Shown here in pieces: positions 1-12,957 of a DNA stretch of 64,000 nucleotides (the first letter of the stretch is position 1; every line of letters begins with the position of its first letter). Below the pieces are notes generated by a model, which had not been told where the DNA came from, made no database searches, and saw nothing but the letters and a program-made list of their open reading frames with translations. A program made the position numbers and the translations under genes. The stretch comes from Eopsaltria australis (taxonomy: Eukaryota; Chordata; Aves; Passeriformes; Petroicidae). The stretch covers positions 124,001-188,000 of the forward strand of contig JAVTVJ010001154.1 in the NCBI GenBank assembly GCA_034509425.1, given 5' to 3'.

Positions 1-1253
1 ATCATATTCTAGTCATGTTTTGCAGTGGAGAAGTGCATAATGTGTTCATGGTTTGCAATTCCTTGTTGTGTAAGAGGTAAATAGTTCACAGCATTGTGTT
101 GCTGGGGATGACTTGTATGTCAGTGGAAGAGAAAAAAAATCTATCCAGATTGCTCTTTGTCTTTAATTAAAAAAAAAACACCCAGAATGTTATATGTCTC
201 TCACTTCATAAGGGAAGTGTCACACAGTGCAAATTATTTTAAAATTTTCTTGCACTTTGTGCAAGCAATTATTGTTTGAATGTATTCCTTTGTAAAGGAG
301 AAAAGAAGCAAAGTGTACTTTACTTCTTAGAGACTTGCTTATATTATCCTAGAGCCCACCAAACACATGTTAAGGCTGCTTCTCTATTTTTACTATTACA
401 GTCAGAATTTTGGTCAGAGAGAACTACATAAAGTCTATATAGCTGGAGGAATGTAATCAGGTTGTTGGTCTATGTATAAGGTGACTCTAAAGGAGTCATA
501 GGGCCATACATATAATCCTCAATGGTAGCTTTTTATGTGCATCTTTAAACTAGCTGGAAGATCCAAAGCCAGGAATGGGTTTCAGTGGCTACTTTGATGA
601 GTGCTCTGTGTTTTGCCTGTCTGAAAGAACCTGGGCAGTGGGCTGTGTGCATGGCAAGGACTGCTCCTGAGCTGCTCTCAGAGGTGTCTCTGTGAACCAC
701 TTAGTTACTGCTCAGTTACACTGAGAACATCCTTTGTCTTAGGAATTCCAAGGTGAGGATATACTAAAACAGTGGTGGTGTAACTGAACAGATGAATAAC
801 TAGATGATGGGATAAGTTTGGGTTAGAAGCTCTTTTGCACCCGTTACATTCAGATTTTGTGAATTTCTCATACATAGCTTGTCTGCTGTGGAAATGCACA
901 TCTGAGGACATGTACAAGATGTGCTTGCTATTATCCTACTTTGTTCTTGTTTGAGAGAAGGAAGGTCTGTGTTCTTATCACACTTTTGATGTCCTGTTGT
1001 CGGCTTCTGTCCCTCTGGTTTTCAGTCTGTGAAATGAAAAAGGCTTCATTGAGCCCCAATCTTGACAAGTAGTCAGAAATTTTCTAATTAGCCCTGAAAG
1101 TTTGGCTTTGTTGTCATCTATTATCTCCAGTCTGAGTTTTTGCTCTGCAGTAGAAAACAAATCTCAGACATATGAAGGAGGGGTTTTTTATGGTTTTTTA
1201 TGGGTTCCTTTTCTGCAGGTATCAAGAGGATAGGCTCTTAGTCAAACAAAATC

Positions 1254-1271
1254 TATATATATATATATATA
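1254..1271. repeat. (TA)9 microsatellite
   Basis: Uninterrupted TA dinucleotide run. Confidence 0.9.
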
Positions 1272-2315
1272 CCAATCTCATTAACTGTAACAAGTATTAA
1301 AAACTGCAAATAACAGAGGACACAGGCAGACATCTTCAAAATATAATCCTTTGTCAACTTCTTTTTAAAAGAAATTGCAACAAATCCTGCATTGTGTGAG
1401 AAAATGTCTGAATCTGAACTAAAGAAAATCCTTGCTTATGCCCTTGGGAATCAATACTGCCAGGTATCATGCAGCTCCAATTAAAATACAGCTCACAGGG
1501 GATGCTCAGGCCCCAAATCCACAAATTTGATTTCAGTACTGGTGCAGTACCTTATTCATCCTTCAGGATTCTCATCTAGATTCTCATCTAGAATCCAACA
1601 TTCAAATGTAGTTGTAGAGGCAATATTTCCATGTATTTTTTCTTTGGCAGTCAAGAAAATGGTGTCAATTATCTTCTGTCCATCTCTTGTTAAGCTTACA
1701 TGTACACTTTCTGCCTGCATGCCATAAAGTCAGAAGAAATATATTAAAATGGATCTTGGAAATAAGTTTTGTCTCCTTTTCTCATTGAACTGTCCATAAA
1801 AGCGTTAGTGAAGCTGTGTGTGCTGTTATTAAATCACTTATATATTGGTTTAGCCTACAAATTTGGGATAATAAAGCAAGATTACTTTTTCAGAAACTCG
1901 TTAAACTTTACTGAGTTGTATTATACATGCAATAATTCTAAGTCTTCTACTGCAGAAGTGGAGAGGAGCAGTTTGTTCCTCTATGGTTTAACAGTTTATT
2001 TCGACATCTCTGGTTTAGCAGCTGAGAAAGGAAGCTGCACATAATGCCTCTGGGGCTCCTGAAAACCTGGAGTTTGCAGAAGATACACTTCCAAAGTGAA
2101 ACGAGGGAATGACTGGGTAAGGAAACTGAGCCAGCATGGGCAGCAGTGTCAGGATACTGAGATGCAAGACAGGGATAATTCTGGTGCATGGCAGCAATTA
2201 CATAGGAAACCCTGTTCTCCAAAGTCTGTGCCTACCAGTACCTCGTGTCTGTGTCTGTTCACTGTCAGCCTCTCACATACAGACAGGGGCAGCACCCGCA
2301 GCCACACGGCGCAGT

Positions 2316-2800
2316 CCATGGGCACAGTCACCCACTGGCACCATCATCCGTGGGCACAATCCATCGGCACAATCCACTGGCACCATCATCCATGGGCACA
2401 ATCACCATCATCCATGGCACAATCCACTGGCACCATCATCCATTGGCACAATCCATTGGCACAATCCACTGGCACCGTCATCCATGGGCATAATCACCAT
2501 CATCCATGGCACAATCCACTGGCACCATCATCCATGGGCACAATCACCATCATCCATGGCACAATCCATTGGCACCATCATCCATTGGCACAATCCACTG
2601 GCACCATCATCCATGGGCACAATCACCATCATCCATTGGCACAATCCACTGGCACCATCATCCATTGGCACAATCCACTGGCACCATCATCCATGGGCAC
2701 AATCACCATCATCCATGGGCACAATCCATGGCACAATCCATCAGCACAATCATCCATCAGCACAATCCATTGGCACAATCATCCATTGGCGGAAACCATT
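2316..2800. repeat. Minisatellite of GGCACMATC-type units
   Basis: About 485 bp of imperfect tandem units of 13 (GGCACAATCCACT), 15 (GGCACCATCATCCAT) and 22 bp (GGGCACAATCACCATCATCC plus AT). These are often ordered 13+15+22 to give a 50-bp higher-order unit. The motif has no TAA, TAG or TGA on the + strand, so all three + frames stay open and read as His/Pro/Ile/Thr-rich peptides. Those frames have no start context or splice support and are not taken as genes. Confidence 0.93.
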
Positions 2801-3139
2801 GGGCCCAGCCTCAGTGTGCCATGTAGAAAGGCTTACCACTGAAAATTTAGGGCCCCTGAAGTTAGAGCTGCTTTGTGAGTGCAGAACTCCTCCAAGTTTT
2901 GCCCTGTAATCCTTTGGGCTTTAATTTTGTTTGATGGGGTTAATGATGTTTTTTTAACCCAGATTTTGAATTATTTCTTGTGGCAGGGACTACCTTTGAC
3001 AGAGTTGCACTGTTAGCAAAAATGTTGAGATGCCTCTTGATTAGATGTGATGAGCAACATACATACAATGCAAATAAAATTTTCAAAATTTCTTTCCCCT
3101 TCAGCCAAGGGAGAGCATTCTCTCCCATGTTTTTTGATC

Positions 3140-3192
3140 TTTTCATAGAATGTGCTGAGTTAGAAGGGATCTGTCAGGATCATAGCAATAAA
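3140..3192 (-). mobile_element. Short CR1 3'-end fragment
   Basis: CATAGAATGTGCTGAGTTAG followed by AAGGGATCTGTCAGGATCAT is the reverse complement of a CR1 terminus. Confidence 0.5.
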
Positions 3193-4563
3193 AAGTTAAA
3201 AGTCTGCGTGGTAATTGAAAAGTTTGGCACATAAAGAGCTGCATGAAATTATTCTTGCAAATGTCATTCAAAAAATGAGACTGTACCCTTTCTTCAAATA
3301 TACCTTATTTTCAAAAATCATTGTATTAAAATTATACCAAAAAATAATGCCGTGACATATTATTAAAAAGTGACTTATTTTCATAAGAAGCTGGAAATTA
3401 ATTTTATAGGACATTATGGTTGGTTTTGGTCTGATGCAAACAGGGTTATTGTACCTTTATGTGTCTGTTATATGCAGCAGAATTTAACTTTACAAGAAAC
3501 AAACATCTTGTGTTCTAATTGAATTGAACAAGTATATACAAGAAACATTCATTTCTTTATTATTGCTTTTTCCAACCGTAGTTGTCATATACAGGCATAA
3601 CTTTTATTTCCTTTTCTCTGACAATTTTAGCTCCCTGTCTCTGGGGAAATAAATCAGCAGAACATTGTCTTTGCTTTTTAGAAGCTCAAGACTGGGAGAA
3701 GAGAAGGAAGTGCAGTATTGTTTCTGCTGGCTGAGCTGACCAAATCTAATTATTTCAGTAATTTTTTTTTCTGATTCTCTAAAGATACCTGTTGACCTGT
3801 TGTTCCTCCAGCTTTCAGGCACAGAACAGACACAGAGCACAGGACAGTGGGGTTAAAATGCTGCTCTGTAGAGGACTTTTTTGTTTCTGTTCTTGTCTGG
3901 CCTGCAGGGTCTCATCTTACATAAAGTTTAGAGTTTTCTCCTCTTGGAGACAGGTAATATCAGTATTTCCTGGTTTTTAATATGGATCTTATTCAGCCAT
4001 CCATTGTGATACAGCTTTTGCTAAACTTCCATGTGTTCATGCAAAATTTTCTGAGGTGAGAAATACTGATTATAGTTAATCTGTGTTACTTTATGTTGCT
4101 GAATTTTTGTTCTTGAATGTATACAAAAATTAGGACCATGATGTCTGGAGATGGACTCACTACTGAGCTAACTTGCTTTAACAGCTTTTTTTTAACACGC
4201 TTACATAGAATTACATTTATGGGGTTTCTTGTTTTCTAGTAGAGGTTTGTCTTCATTCATGACAACATGATGCAAAATATCAAAAGTCATTATTCAACCC
4301 TTGCCGAAACCTTCTGAGAGGTCACTGGTCCAAAGCAGCCATGCAAGAAAACACACAAGCATGTTGTCACTAAGCTTTAGGGAATAAAGTGCTAAAGGAA
4401 TCTACAATGTCCACACAGCCTATTTGACTGTACGTAAGCACTACCTTTCAGTGGCCTCAATTCCGTTGAATCTGTTTGCTCCATGATTTTAGTCTTCTAG
4501 ACTTAAGAGTTTTGCCCTTCTCCTTTACTAATGAGTTGTTTTAAGCAATCTCAATGCTAAAGC

Positions 4564-4592
4564 TTTTTTTTTTTTTTTTTTGTGTGTGTGTG
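4564..4592. repeat. T18 followed by (GT) microsatellite
   Basis: A run of 18 T then alternating GT. Confidence 0.9.
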
Positions 4593-7500
4593 TTTTTCTT
4601 GAAGAATGTACTTTTGCTGCATGGGATGAAAGCATTCCTAGAGCAAATCAATGCATGTGCAAGTCTAAACTTTGGCTTCTGTGATTGTTCATACCACTGA
4701 CATTTCATTCTGTTTGACTTCCGAGAAATTCTATTCTGAATACAAAAGGAGAGTTAGAAAATTAATTTCTAAAATAAAATATGATAGTCTTAGTGCATAA
4801 CACATTAATATTGTCAGTAACAATAATCCTAACAACAATGTTATTGCACAATTAGATTCCAAATTTCCTGATTTTAAAGCAGTTACATAGCTGAAAGTCA
4901 AGGATGTACAAAATTGCTGGGGAGTTTTCTCTCAGCCCGGATGAAATTAGGCAGGTTACTCTTGAGAGCTGGTTGAAACCGTAAGTTTAATTAATAAATG
5001 GTTAAGGGCACAAGACTTCTGATAAAGCAGACTCTTTGTAAAAAGAAAAAAATAATAATAAAATTAATTTTCAGTTTCCCAAGAAAATTAATTGAGTCCT
5101 GGTTGCTTTTAATGGGTTTTGCCCCTGCTGCCATGCCCACCCTTACCTGATTTCCTAATTAGACTACATGTCATCAAGAGATGATCAAGACTCCTTGTAC
5201 AAGGAGTCCCTGCAGAGTCTGACTGCCTTAGGCTGGAAGTTTTCAAAACCAGTTAGAAATAGTGCAGTAAAATAAACTGGAGCTCAGGAGAAAACAAAAT
5301 TCATGAGCACAAAAGGAACATGGATTTTCAAGCAGTTCAGGTACTAAGATGTGGTTATAATTGTAATATTTTATTAACCTTCTTACTATACAGTGAACTT
5401 TCTTCATCATCTTTAAAGATATCTGTCTAGGTTCATTAAAGTCAACAGACAGGCCTTTTACATGCCAGATTTTTAAAGTTTGATGAAACCAAGAAAGGTT
5501 TGGCTGATTTGAATCAAGCACAGAACATACGTAATTTAGATGGCACAAAAATATAGTGAGAGTGAAAAGGAGAAAAGGAAAATCCAAAACATCACCCTGG
5601 GACTCCAAATCCCAAGATGTCCTGCTTAATCAGTTCAGCTGTGGTGTTTACTTGGACAATATACAGTGAGACTTTGCAGAGTCTCTTCTTGCTTTTAAAC
5701 TTGCTCAAGTTTGTTTAGGTGCAGTGGTAAAAAACTGGGTTAGAATTAACGTGATCCATAGAGATCCAGCAGCTGCTGTGGGTGCCAGGCAAGCTCCAGG
5801 CTGCAGCAGAAATTTGTGGGCAAAGCAGTGGCTGGGGGGCAAAGGAAGGCTCCAAGGGTGGGGTGGTGATTCCAGCAACTTCCTTTCTTTCATGAGCTAA
5901 ATGCTTAAGGACACTACTGAAGTTAGTGAGAAATGAGTGTTCAAATAAGCCCTTGTAAGCTCATAAAGAGTTGTGGTGTGAGCTGGAGCCTGGTCCTGTG
6001 CTGGGTGTTTTCTGCCTCAGACATTGGACAGCACCATAGCCCTAAGGAAGAAAATGGGAACAGTGCAAAAGTACGAGTTCATCTGAATACTCTGCCACCC
6101 TGCAGAAATGTGCAAATTTAGGAGTTCTTGAACTGGAGACAATACTTTTTTGCTTAATGACTCTTGATGTATGGTTTCTTTTTGCTTGCCACAGATTTTT
6201 GCTGTTCCTGTCAGCCTGCACAGCCCGCTGTCCTGCACCGTGGTCAGGGATAATCTGCCACAGGCTGATCTTTGTGACAGCTACTGAAAGCAGATTCTAT
6301 ATAAGTATTAGACTTGATCACCTTCTAGACAAATGAAATTAAAACATTATTGAAACTCCCTGGAAGGGAAGATTAAACTTTTTCTATTAAATTGAACTCT
6401 TTGGTCAAAGAAGTGGAAGATTCAAAGCAGACATTAGTGGTTAGAGAAGATAATTACCCTTGAGGTACTGAGAGAGAAATCACAGCAATTGAAAACTTTT
6501 ACCCCCGAGAACAAAACTTTTTCTATTAGAAAATCTTTTAGAAGAGCCTTAGGGATTAGAAAAATGAAGTTCAAATAGAGAATAAAGATGATCATGTGTT
6601 TCTGTGCACTTTGCACTGTGTGATCTTGTAATACATTAATTATTTTACTTTTTTAAATCATGCCTTAAACAATGTCGCAAGCAGGTTTTTTCTTGTCTAG
6701 ATCTCCACCAACAAGGTGTGTTATTGACCTATGAAGTGTTTGTTTTTTATTGACCTCTGTTTGTTTCGTAACATGCTTCTGTACCAGGACTTATTACCAG
6801 GAAATATTCCAGCTGGGCTATGTGGACATTTTGTTTAGATCCAGAACTTTAGAGCCCTTTTAGGAGAATCCTGTCCTTTTATGGACCCATACCAAGCTTC
6901 AGGGATCTGCTAACTGAGAGTGTCTGCCATGTGCATTAAATAGTGTGGATTAGTTGCAGTGTCTTCAGAGAACTACTGACCAATCTTAATGTTTGGTTGT
7001 CATGGAAAAATGCAAAATAAAAAAACAATAATTTCATTTTCATACCAGAGATAAGTAGGAAGGAAAAATATCATCTTGCTACTTAGTGATACGGTGAAGT
7101 TGTCTGCAAGGTGCAATTTTCCCTCTCAAAATAAGTAGCTCCAAGTAATGCATAATAAATATGAGTGTGAGCTGTGAAAGCGATGAGAGCACTTCTGAAT
7201 ATGCTTTGCCTGTAAATTTGTTTCTCTCATGATTTCATTCTTTCACTTATAAATCATGGGATGTTTGTTAGATATTCTCATATTCAAGCACAAGTAGCTT
7301 ATCAAATACCATACATAATGTGCCCATAAGCTGCCTGTGGTCTTTTCTGCATCTGAGGCTTAACATAAGAAATGTCAGAAGAAAAAATGCTTTACATTAA
7401 ACTTGGGGCTAGAAATATAACAGGCTTTCAGTAATGATATATGATCAGAATTATGCAAAGATGATGAAAAGATCCCGGTGGAATTCTGTTCAAAGATGTT

Positions 7501-10142
7501 TCCCTTTTGGGAGCATCCTATGAAACCAATTGAAAATAAACCCAAGAGGATTCTATTGAATTTGTTTCAAAGAGATACTGTATGTAATAAAGAGAAATTG
7601 CTCTTTTTGTAGGGTTTTCTTTTCTTAATCATCCTTCAGAAGATCATGAATAATTATACCTCTACTAGCAAATCTCAGAGGCTGGTTTTAAAAATCTGCA
7701 AGAATTTCCCAGAGGAATTAATTTTTTTTCAGTATGATCATATTCTTTAGGACAATTACTCATTTCTTTTGTGATACTTTTGAGGATTGAGTATTTTTAC
7801 AGAGGCTCACCAAACCTTGAGGTAGAAGAGCCATATTTTGGTTCCTTCAGAAATCCCCTTTATGTCTACACTTGAAAAATCCTCTCAACTATAATCTATC
7901 CAAAGTTTCCTGGTTAATAGCCGTGATGGTGATAGGTTACAATTTTTCTTCAATTGCTAAGACTACCTAGAATATCCCAAAAGTTGTTTGTAGTTATCTT
8001 ACTTAGTTTTCTGATATAAGCAGTGTTCTCTGTCTGCTCTTTAATCAGGATTTTGGCCAGTGCAGTTCAAATCTGTGCACAAGTAAGAGAGATGTGTTAA
8101 TTAGCCCTGTGGTGGAAGTGTTGTGGAGATAACCTGGTTGTTCCTCTATCTCCCCACCGAGCTGAGCCGTGGAGACACAGACAGGGAGATGAGTCCTGGC
8201 TTGATTTCCATGGGCCATCACGTGGACTTGGCTGCTAGCTAATGGCACCCGCTTCCTCTAAAATGGTGTCAGAGGGTAGAGTGGAGGCCAGACCCAGTAA
8301 GATGAATAGCTACATTTTAAAGAATATTTTGGCTTTAAACTATACAGAAAAATGTCCCTGTACTATGTCTAATGATTCTCTACTCCTCATGGAAAAAAAA
8401 AAGGTTTTATAGGGTAAAAGGATTACATGTTTTTTTTCCGAAGGTTAACAGTTCCTATCTGGAAATTCAGCAGTTGGAAGCAGTTGTTTAAGAACTAGTA
8501 GCTCCCTGGGGAGGAGAAAGGAGACTTTTCAGAGGTGAGCTGTCCTTTAGGAAGACAGGGCCTCTCCTACCATCAGCTCCTGCTTATTTTCCCAACTGAT
8601 TCTATTTCTTTGTATTCTACAGATCTTTCAATGTTTGCAGCTTATGAGTTCTGGTTCATGTCTGTTAATGATAATTTCTATGTTTCTTGTAAAATCTGTT
8701 CTTGATATAACCTGATTTAGATAAAATACACTATTAGGGGACTGTCAGGCTTTGCCACAGAGTACCTGGGACTTTGAGCAACCTTTATAGTAATGTTCTC
8801 TTTCAGGTTACTTATCTGGAAAGCCCAGGTAACTGTGGATTTAACATCGGAGGGCTCTAGAAAGGAGTGAATGAATGGAAGGCTTAATAGAATAAAGAGC
8901 TTCTGGGATGAATAAAATACTATCATTACAAGACTCAAAAAATTGAAACTTGAAATATTTCTGGACTACTTGCCTTGCTGCTGTACAATGGGCAGAATAG
9001 GCTGCCTTAAAGTATTTATGTAGCCAAGGAGCGTGACTGGAGATACAGGTGGCATCTGTCTAATGAGAAACGAAGGATTCAAGCAGTCACGATCATAACA
9101 AATGTGTGATAGAAGAAAGGCAAAATTAGCCTCAGGTGTTAGGATCTGGTACACAACAATGGAGCTATTTGGAAGCAAAGTACCTACAGAGTGAGCCAGG
9201 GGATACTGGGCTTTGAGCCATTAAGGGCCAACAATCCATTTACAGACCCAGTAAAGTGGGAATGCTGTAAGTATTCTATTGAAATAGAAAATAAATCTTT
9301 TCTTGGCTTGCAAGAAGGACAAGGCTAGGTATGACTCAGAGACACAGTTTGCTCACATTTGTGAAAGCTGAGTAACTGAAGCAGACCTGGCATTTGAAAA
9401 GCCTCTTCTTGTAACTCCTTAAAAGCCAATCATAACTAACTCCTGTAATCTGAAGTTGCACAAAATGAATGCAGTTGAACAATTGTTGATGCCTTCCAAC
9501 CCTTATCAAGACTGGATCAGTCTTACACTGCTGTAGTTACACAGCCAGTCCTTGCCACTGGCCTCACAGACCCAGTGTGCATAATCTCCTTTTACCCAGC
9601 TTCTCCCTCTCCCTCCTCTCCCTCGCTATCCAAACTTCTTTTGTCTCAGATCTCTGTTGTTCTGTAAACTGCCTCCTTTTCACTAAAATCTCATTCTTTG
9701 TATGCTCTTATGGATTCAGGGTAACGGTGGAGAGAAGTGTTCCCCTTGTCCTACTGGGCGTGTGAGCTCTGAACTGCCAGGCAAGGAGCCATTCTGTGGT
9801 AACTTGCAGAGTTACTTTTGAGCACCATACCCTTATAGAGACCTAGACCTGACCCCATTTGGTTTTGCTTTGGAATAAGGGGAGATGTGAAACCAAAATC
9901 AAGGCTCACACTTTGTCCTGCGTCTTCCTGTGAACCGTTTTTTCCCTGTGACAAGCCCATGACTGCTCTCAGTTCCAGCCAAACCTTCTTTTAGCTGTAC
10001 AAAAGCAATCACTATCAAGGACCCAATGAACCAGAGCTGCCTTCCCATCGGTAACTTAATTGCTTGTCAATTAGTAGCCTCTGCAGGGAGCGTATTTGTG
10101 AGAGGATGTGACACCTGCAGTGTCCTTGAGAGAGCAGGCCAG

Positions 10143-10197
10143 GCCGAGGTGCGGCCGGCTCACTGACCCGCGGCCGAGCGTCCGCGTGGCCACGGAA
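10143..10197. other. Isolated CpG-dense patch
   Basis: About ten CpG dinucleotides in 55 bp (GGTGCGGCCGGC, CCCGCGGCCGAGCGTCCGCG) within an otherwise CpG-poor intergenic region. Too short for a classical CpG island. No exon or promoter element was recognised next to it. Confidence 0.6.
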
Positions 10198-11431
10198 TGT
10201 GGCAGCACAGCTGCTTACAGGGTGGGCTGCGGGGCAGGACACAGCTCTTCTGGCACGTCTGGCTGGTATCAGGAACCCTAACAGATTGCAGGAGAGCACG
10301 GAGCATTTGGCAGCAGGCAAAGCTGCCCCGCTGTAGTGAAGGTGCCTCAGCTGCACCTGGCAGTGCAGGGCAGATTGGAAGAACTTCTTCTTTTAACCAG
10401 AAAGTTGTATGCTATCAACTTGTGAAAAAACATTGAGTCTGAGAATAAATATGTATTTGAAATCAGTATTCATCTATCTTTTGCCTAAGCTTGAAGCAAA
10501 ATAAGTTTTATTTAAAGGGGAAAAAATCAAATCTGTGAGGGAATTAGCTTTCTAAAAGAGCCACCTGTTTCTGAGGTGAATCTACAGTGGAAACAAATGT
10601 TCTTCTCTGTCTTGCTGACACTTCTAGGAATAAAAATATTTGTTCTGTTTGTCCTCCAGCACTTTATTGAACTTCAGAATCCAGATCACTTTGAATTCAT
10701 GCTTAATGAAGCATAATTCGTATTAGTAGCAGCTATGAAATCTAAATAGTGTAATAGAAATTTCAGCTGGACACTGAAATTTGACTCAAGTAGCAAAGAC
10801 TGGCAAAGCCCAGTTGCAATGCACTCCAGAGATTTTAATTCACTTCCTAATGACACTGCCCATGAATCACTGCCCACGTAAACAGAAGCCTGTTTCTGGA
10901 TAAGAAAACCCCTTTACATGAGCCAAAGGATGACCTAACAACAGTATCACTGAGGCACAATGCACAAATACTTTCAGACAAGCATGCTACAGAAAATTGG
11001 AAGAAAAAATCCAGTACTAGAAGTCAGCCTGACTGCTTTGGAAAGCTAGGAGAGTATTTTTAATAGTCAACTCTTCCTTTGTGAAGCTGTTAGAGGGACT
11101 TTTGATATCTTGGCTATCCTGTAATAGAAATGTTCATCCTCAAAAGAGTACCTCAGCAACCATCATATGCACACTGTAGTAGTCCTGGGAAAACTACTAA
11201 AGTGGGAGGGATTTTCCAAAACAAGCAGATCTTTTTCTTCCAGGTGGCTGTTTGTATTGGGGCTGAAAACCATAAGAAGTGTATTTCCTATGGGAATCAA
11301 CATGGTAAAGCAAGAGAAAACTTCTCTTCCTACATGAACTGAGAAAAGGACTATTCCAGAAGTGGTAAACCAGGTAAAAGTCAAAGTGTTGTCTTTTTGT
11401 ATATGGTGAGTGGGAAAGAAATTGAGAGGTT

Positions 11432-11460
11432 GGGGTGGGGGGGGGGGGGTGTGTGTGTGT
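11432..11460. repeat. G13 followed by (GT)6
   Basis: Homopolymer G at 11437-11449 running into a GT dinucleotide repeat. Could form G-quadruplex or Z-DNA. Confidence 0.9.
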
Positions 11461-12289
11461 AGAAGGGTGTTCTAAAGGTTTTGTTCTGATTCCTGATTGT
11501 TACTATTCCTTTTTTAAGTCTGTTAATAAATTCTCTTTATATTCCTTAAAGTCTGAACCTACTTTGCCTACTATTAATCCTTATCTCACAACAAGAATCA
11601 GGTAAATTTTAGTAAGTGTGCTGGCGTTTAGCCAGAAATTCAAATAGGCAAATTAAAACCACCCCAACCAGCTGAGGCTCAGCAGCCTTGACGAGCCTGT
11701 CCTGTGCTCTGCAAACACATCTGCTGGGTTTCCTGGCAGAGCAGGGAGGGAGTGCACCTGCTTTCCCTTGGCAGCACACCCGAGGTGCTCAGCCCTTCCC
11801 AGTGCATCTGCGTTGGTATCTTGGGAGCTGCTTCACCTGTGGTTCTGTTTATTCACAGATAAATTGCTAAAGTGTTGTGCTTGTCAATCAGACAGGTTGA
11901 GTGCCTTGCATTCCCATCTCATCCTCTGTTCCAGAAGAACCAAAACACTTTACAGAGTTAACTAATCAATATATGAAGTGCATTAGACAAGTAACGTGTG
12001 TTTTGTTTCATCTAGTTATTGATCTTTGCTTGTTGACTGAATGAGAGCCTTAGTTTAGGACTAAATACTTACTGAGAACTATGGGAGAAGAAGGGATGAA
12101 TAGTATATAAAGAGATACAGATTCTACTAAGGTAGGTAAATCTGATACAGTGCCTAATTTAGATCCTTCAGGTTTTAATAGGTGAAATTTAGACACTAGG
12201 GAAACAGTGTGAGTTCTGTCATTCAAGGGGTTCATGAGGGATCTTATCAAAGTGTGTAAGTATCTCAAGAGACGGTATAGAGGAGTGTT

Positions 12290-12597
12290 GGGTCTTTGCA
12301 GTAGTGCCCAGTGACAGGACAAAAGGCAAGGAGTACAATGTGAAACACAGGAGGTTCCCTCTGAACTTTGGGAAGCACTTTTTTACTGTCAGGGTGTTGA
12401 ACAGTGGCAGAGGCCACCCAGAGAGCTGTGGAGTCTGTATCCTTGGAGGTATTCCCAGACCATCTGAACAGCTCTGGGCTCTGTGGCTCTGGGCAGCCTG
12501 CTCGAGGTGTGGGGACCCTGCCGGAGCAGGGCCTTGGTCAAACTGGCCCCCAGTGGCACCCTCCACACTCAGCCATTCTGAGATTCTGTGACACAGC
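12290..12597 (+). mobile_element. CR1 LINE 3' end
   Basis: Typical CR1 3' tail text: GACAGGACAAAAGGCAAGG, ACACAGGAGGTTCCCTCTGA, GGAAGCACTTTTTTACTGTC, CCCAGAGAGCTGTGGAGTCT, and a terminal ATTCTGAGATTCTGTGA. It is 5' truncated, as is usual for CR1. Confidence 0.9.
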
Positions 12598-12911
12598 ATC
12601 ACCTCCACATTACCAGGCCAACAGTAAAAAGATTTATCTTTCAAACTGCAGTGTCTCACCTGAGGTAGTAATCATTGTGGGTCTTGAGGAATCTCTGTGT
12701 CTCTCAAATTCCCAGCCATGCCATCAATCTCCTGGTGTAGTTTGGTCTATGATTTTCAGGCTTCCTTGGATTAAACAGTGATCAAGGTTATTCCTGATCT
12801 CTAGTGATGCCCATACCACAAGTCTCTTTAATATTTTTGCAGGTTAAATGTTGCCTTTAAGAAATCTCCAGATCTGTTTTTCCCAAAGAAACTACCCTGG
12901 CATTTATTTTT

Positions 12912-12957
12912 AAAAGAAAAAAAAAAAGAAAAAAAAAGAAAAAAAAATAAAAAAAAA
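12912..12957. repeat. A-rich low-complexity tract
   Basis: Runs of A interrupted by single G or T. Confidence 0.9.

Noticed and set aside
978..1160. 60-codon minus-strand frame rich in charged residues
   Set aside because: No recognised family, no splice context and no neighbouring exons; chance frame is most likely.
2096..2909. Three overlapping open frames of 106-257 codons on the + strand, His/Pro/Ser-rich
   Set aside because: They are readings of a stop-free minisatellite in all three frames, with no recognised domain, splice signal or promoter.
12304..12781. Open frames over 12.3-12.8 kb
   Set aside because: They lie in a CR1 3' end, which is non-coding tail sequence, and lack reverse-transcriptase motifs.
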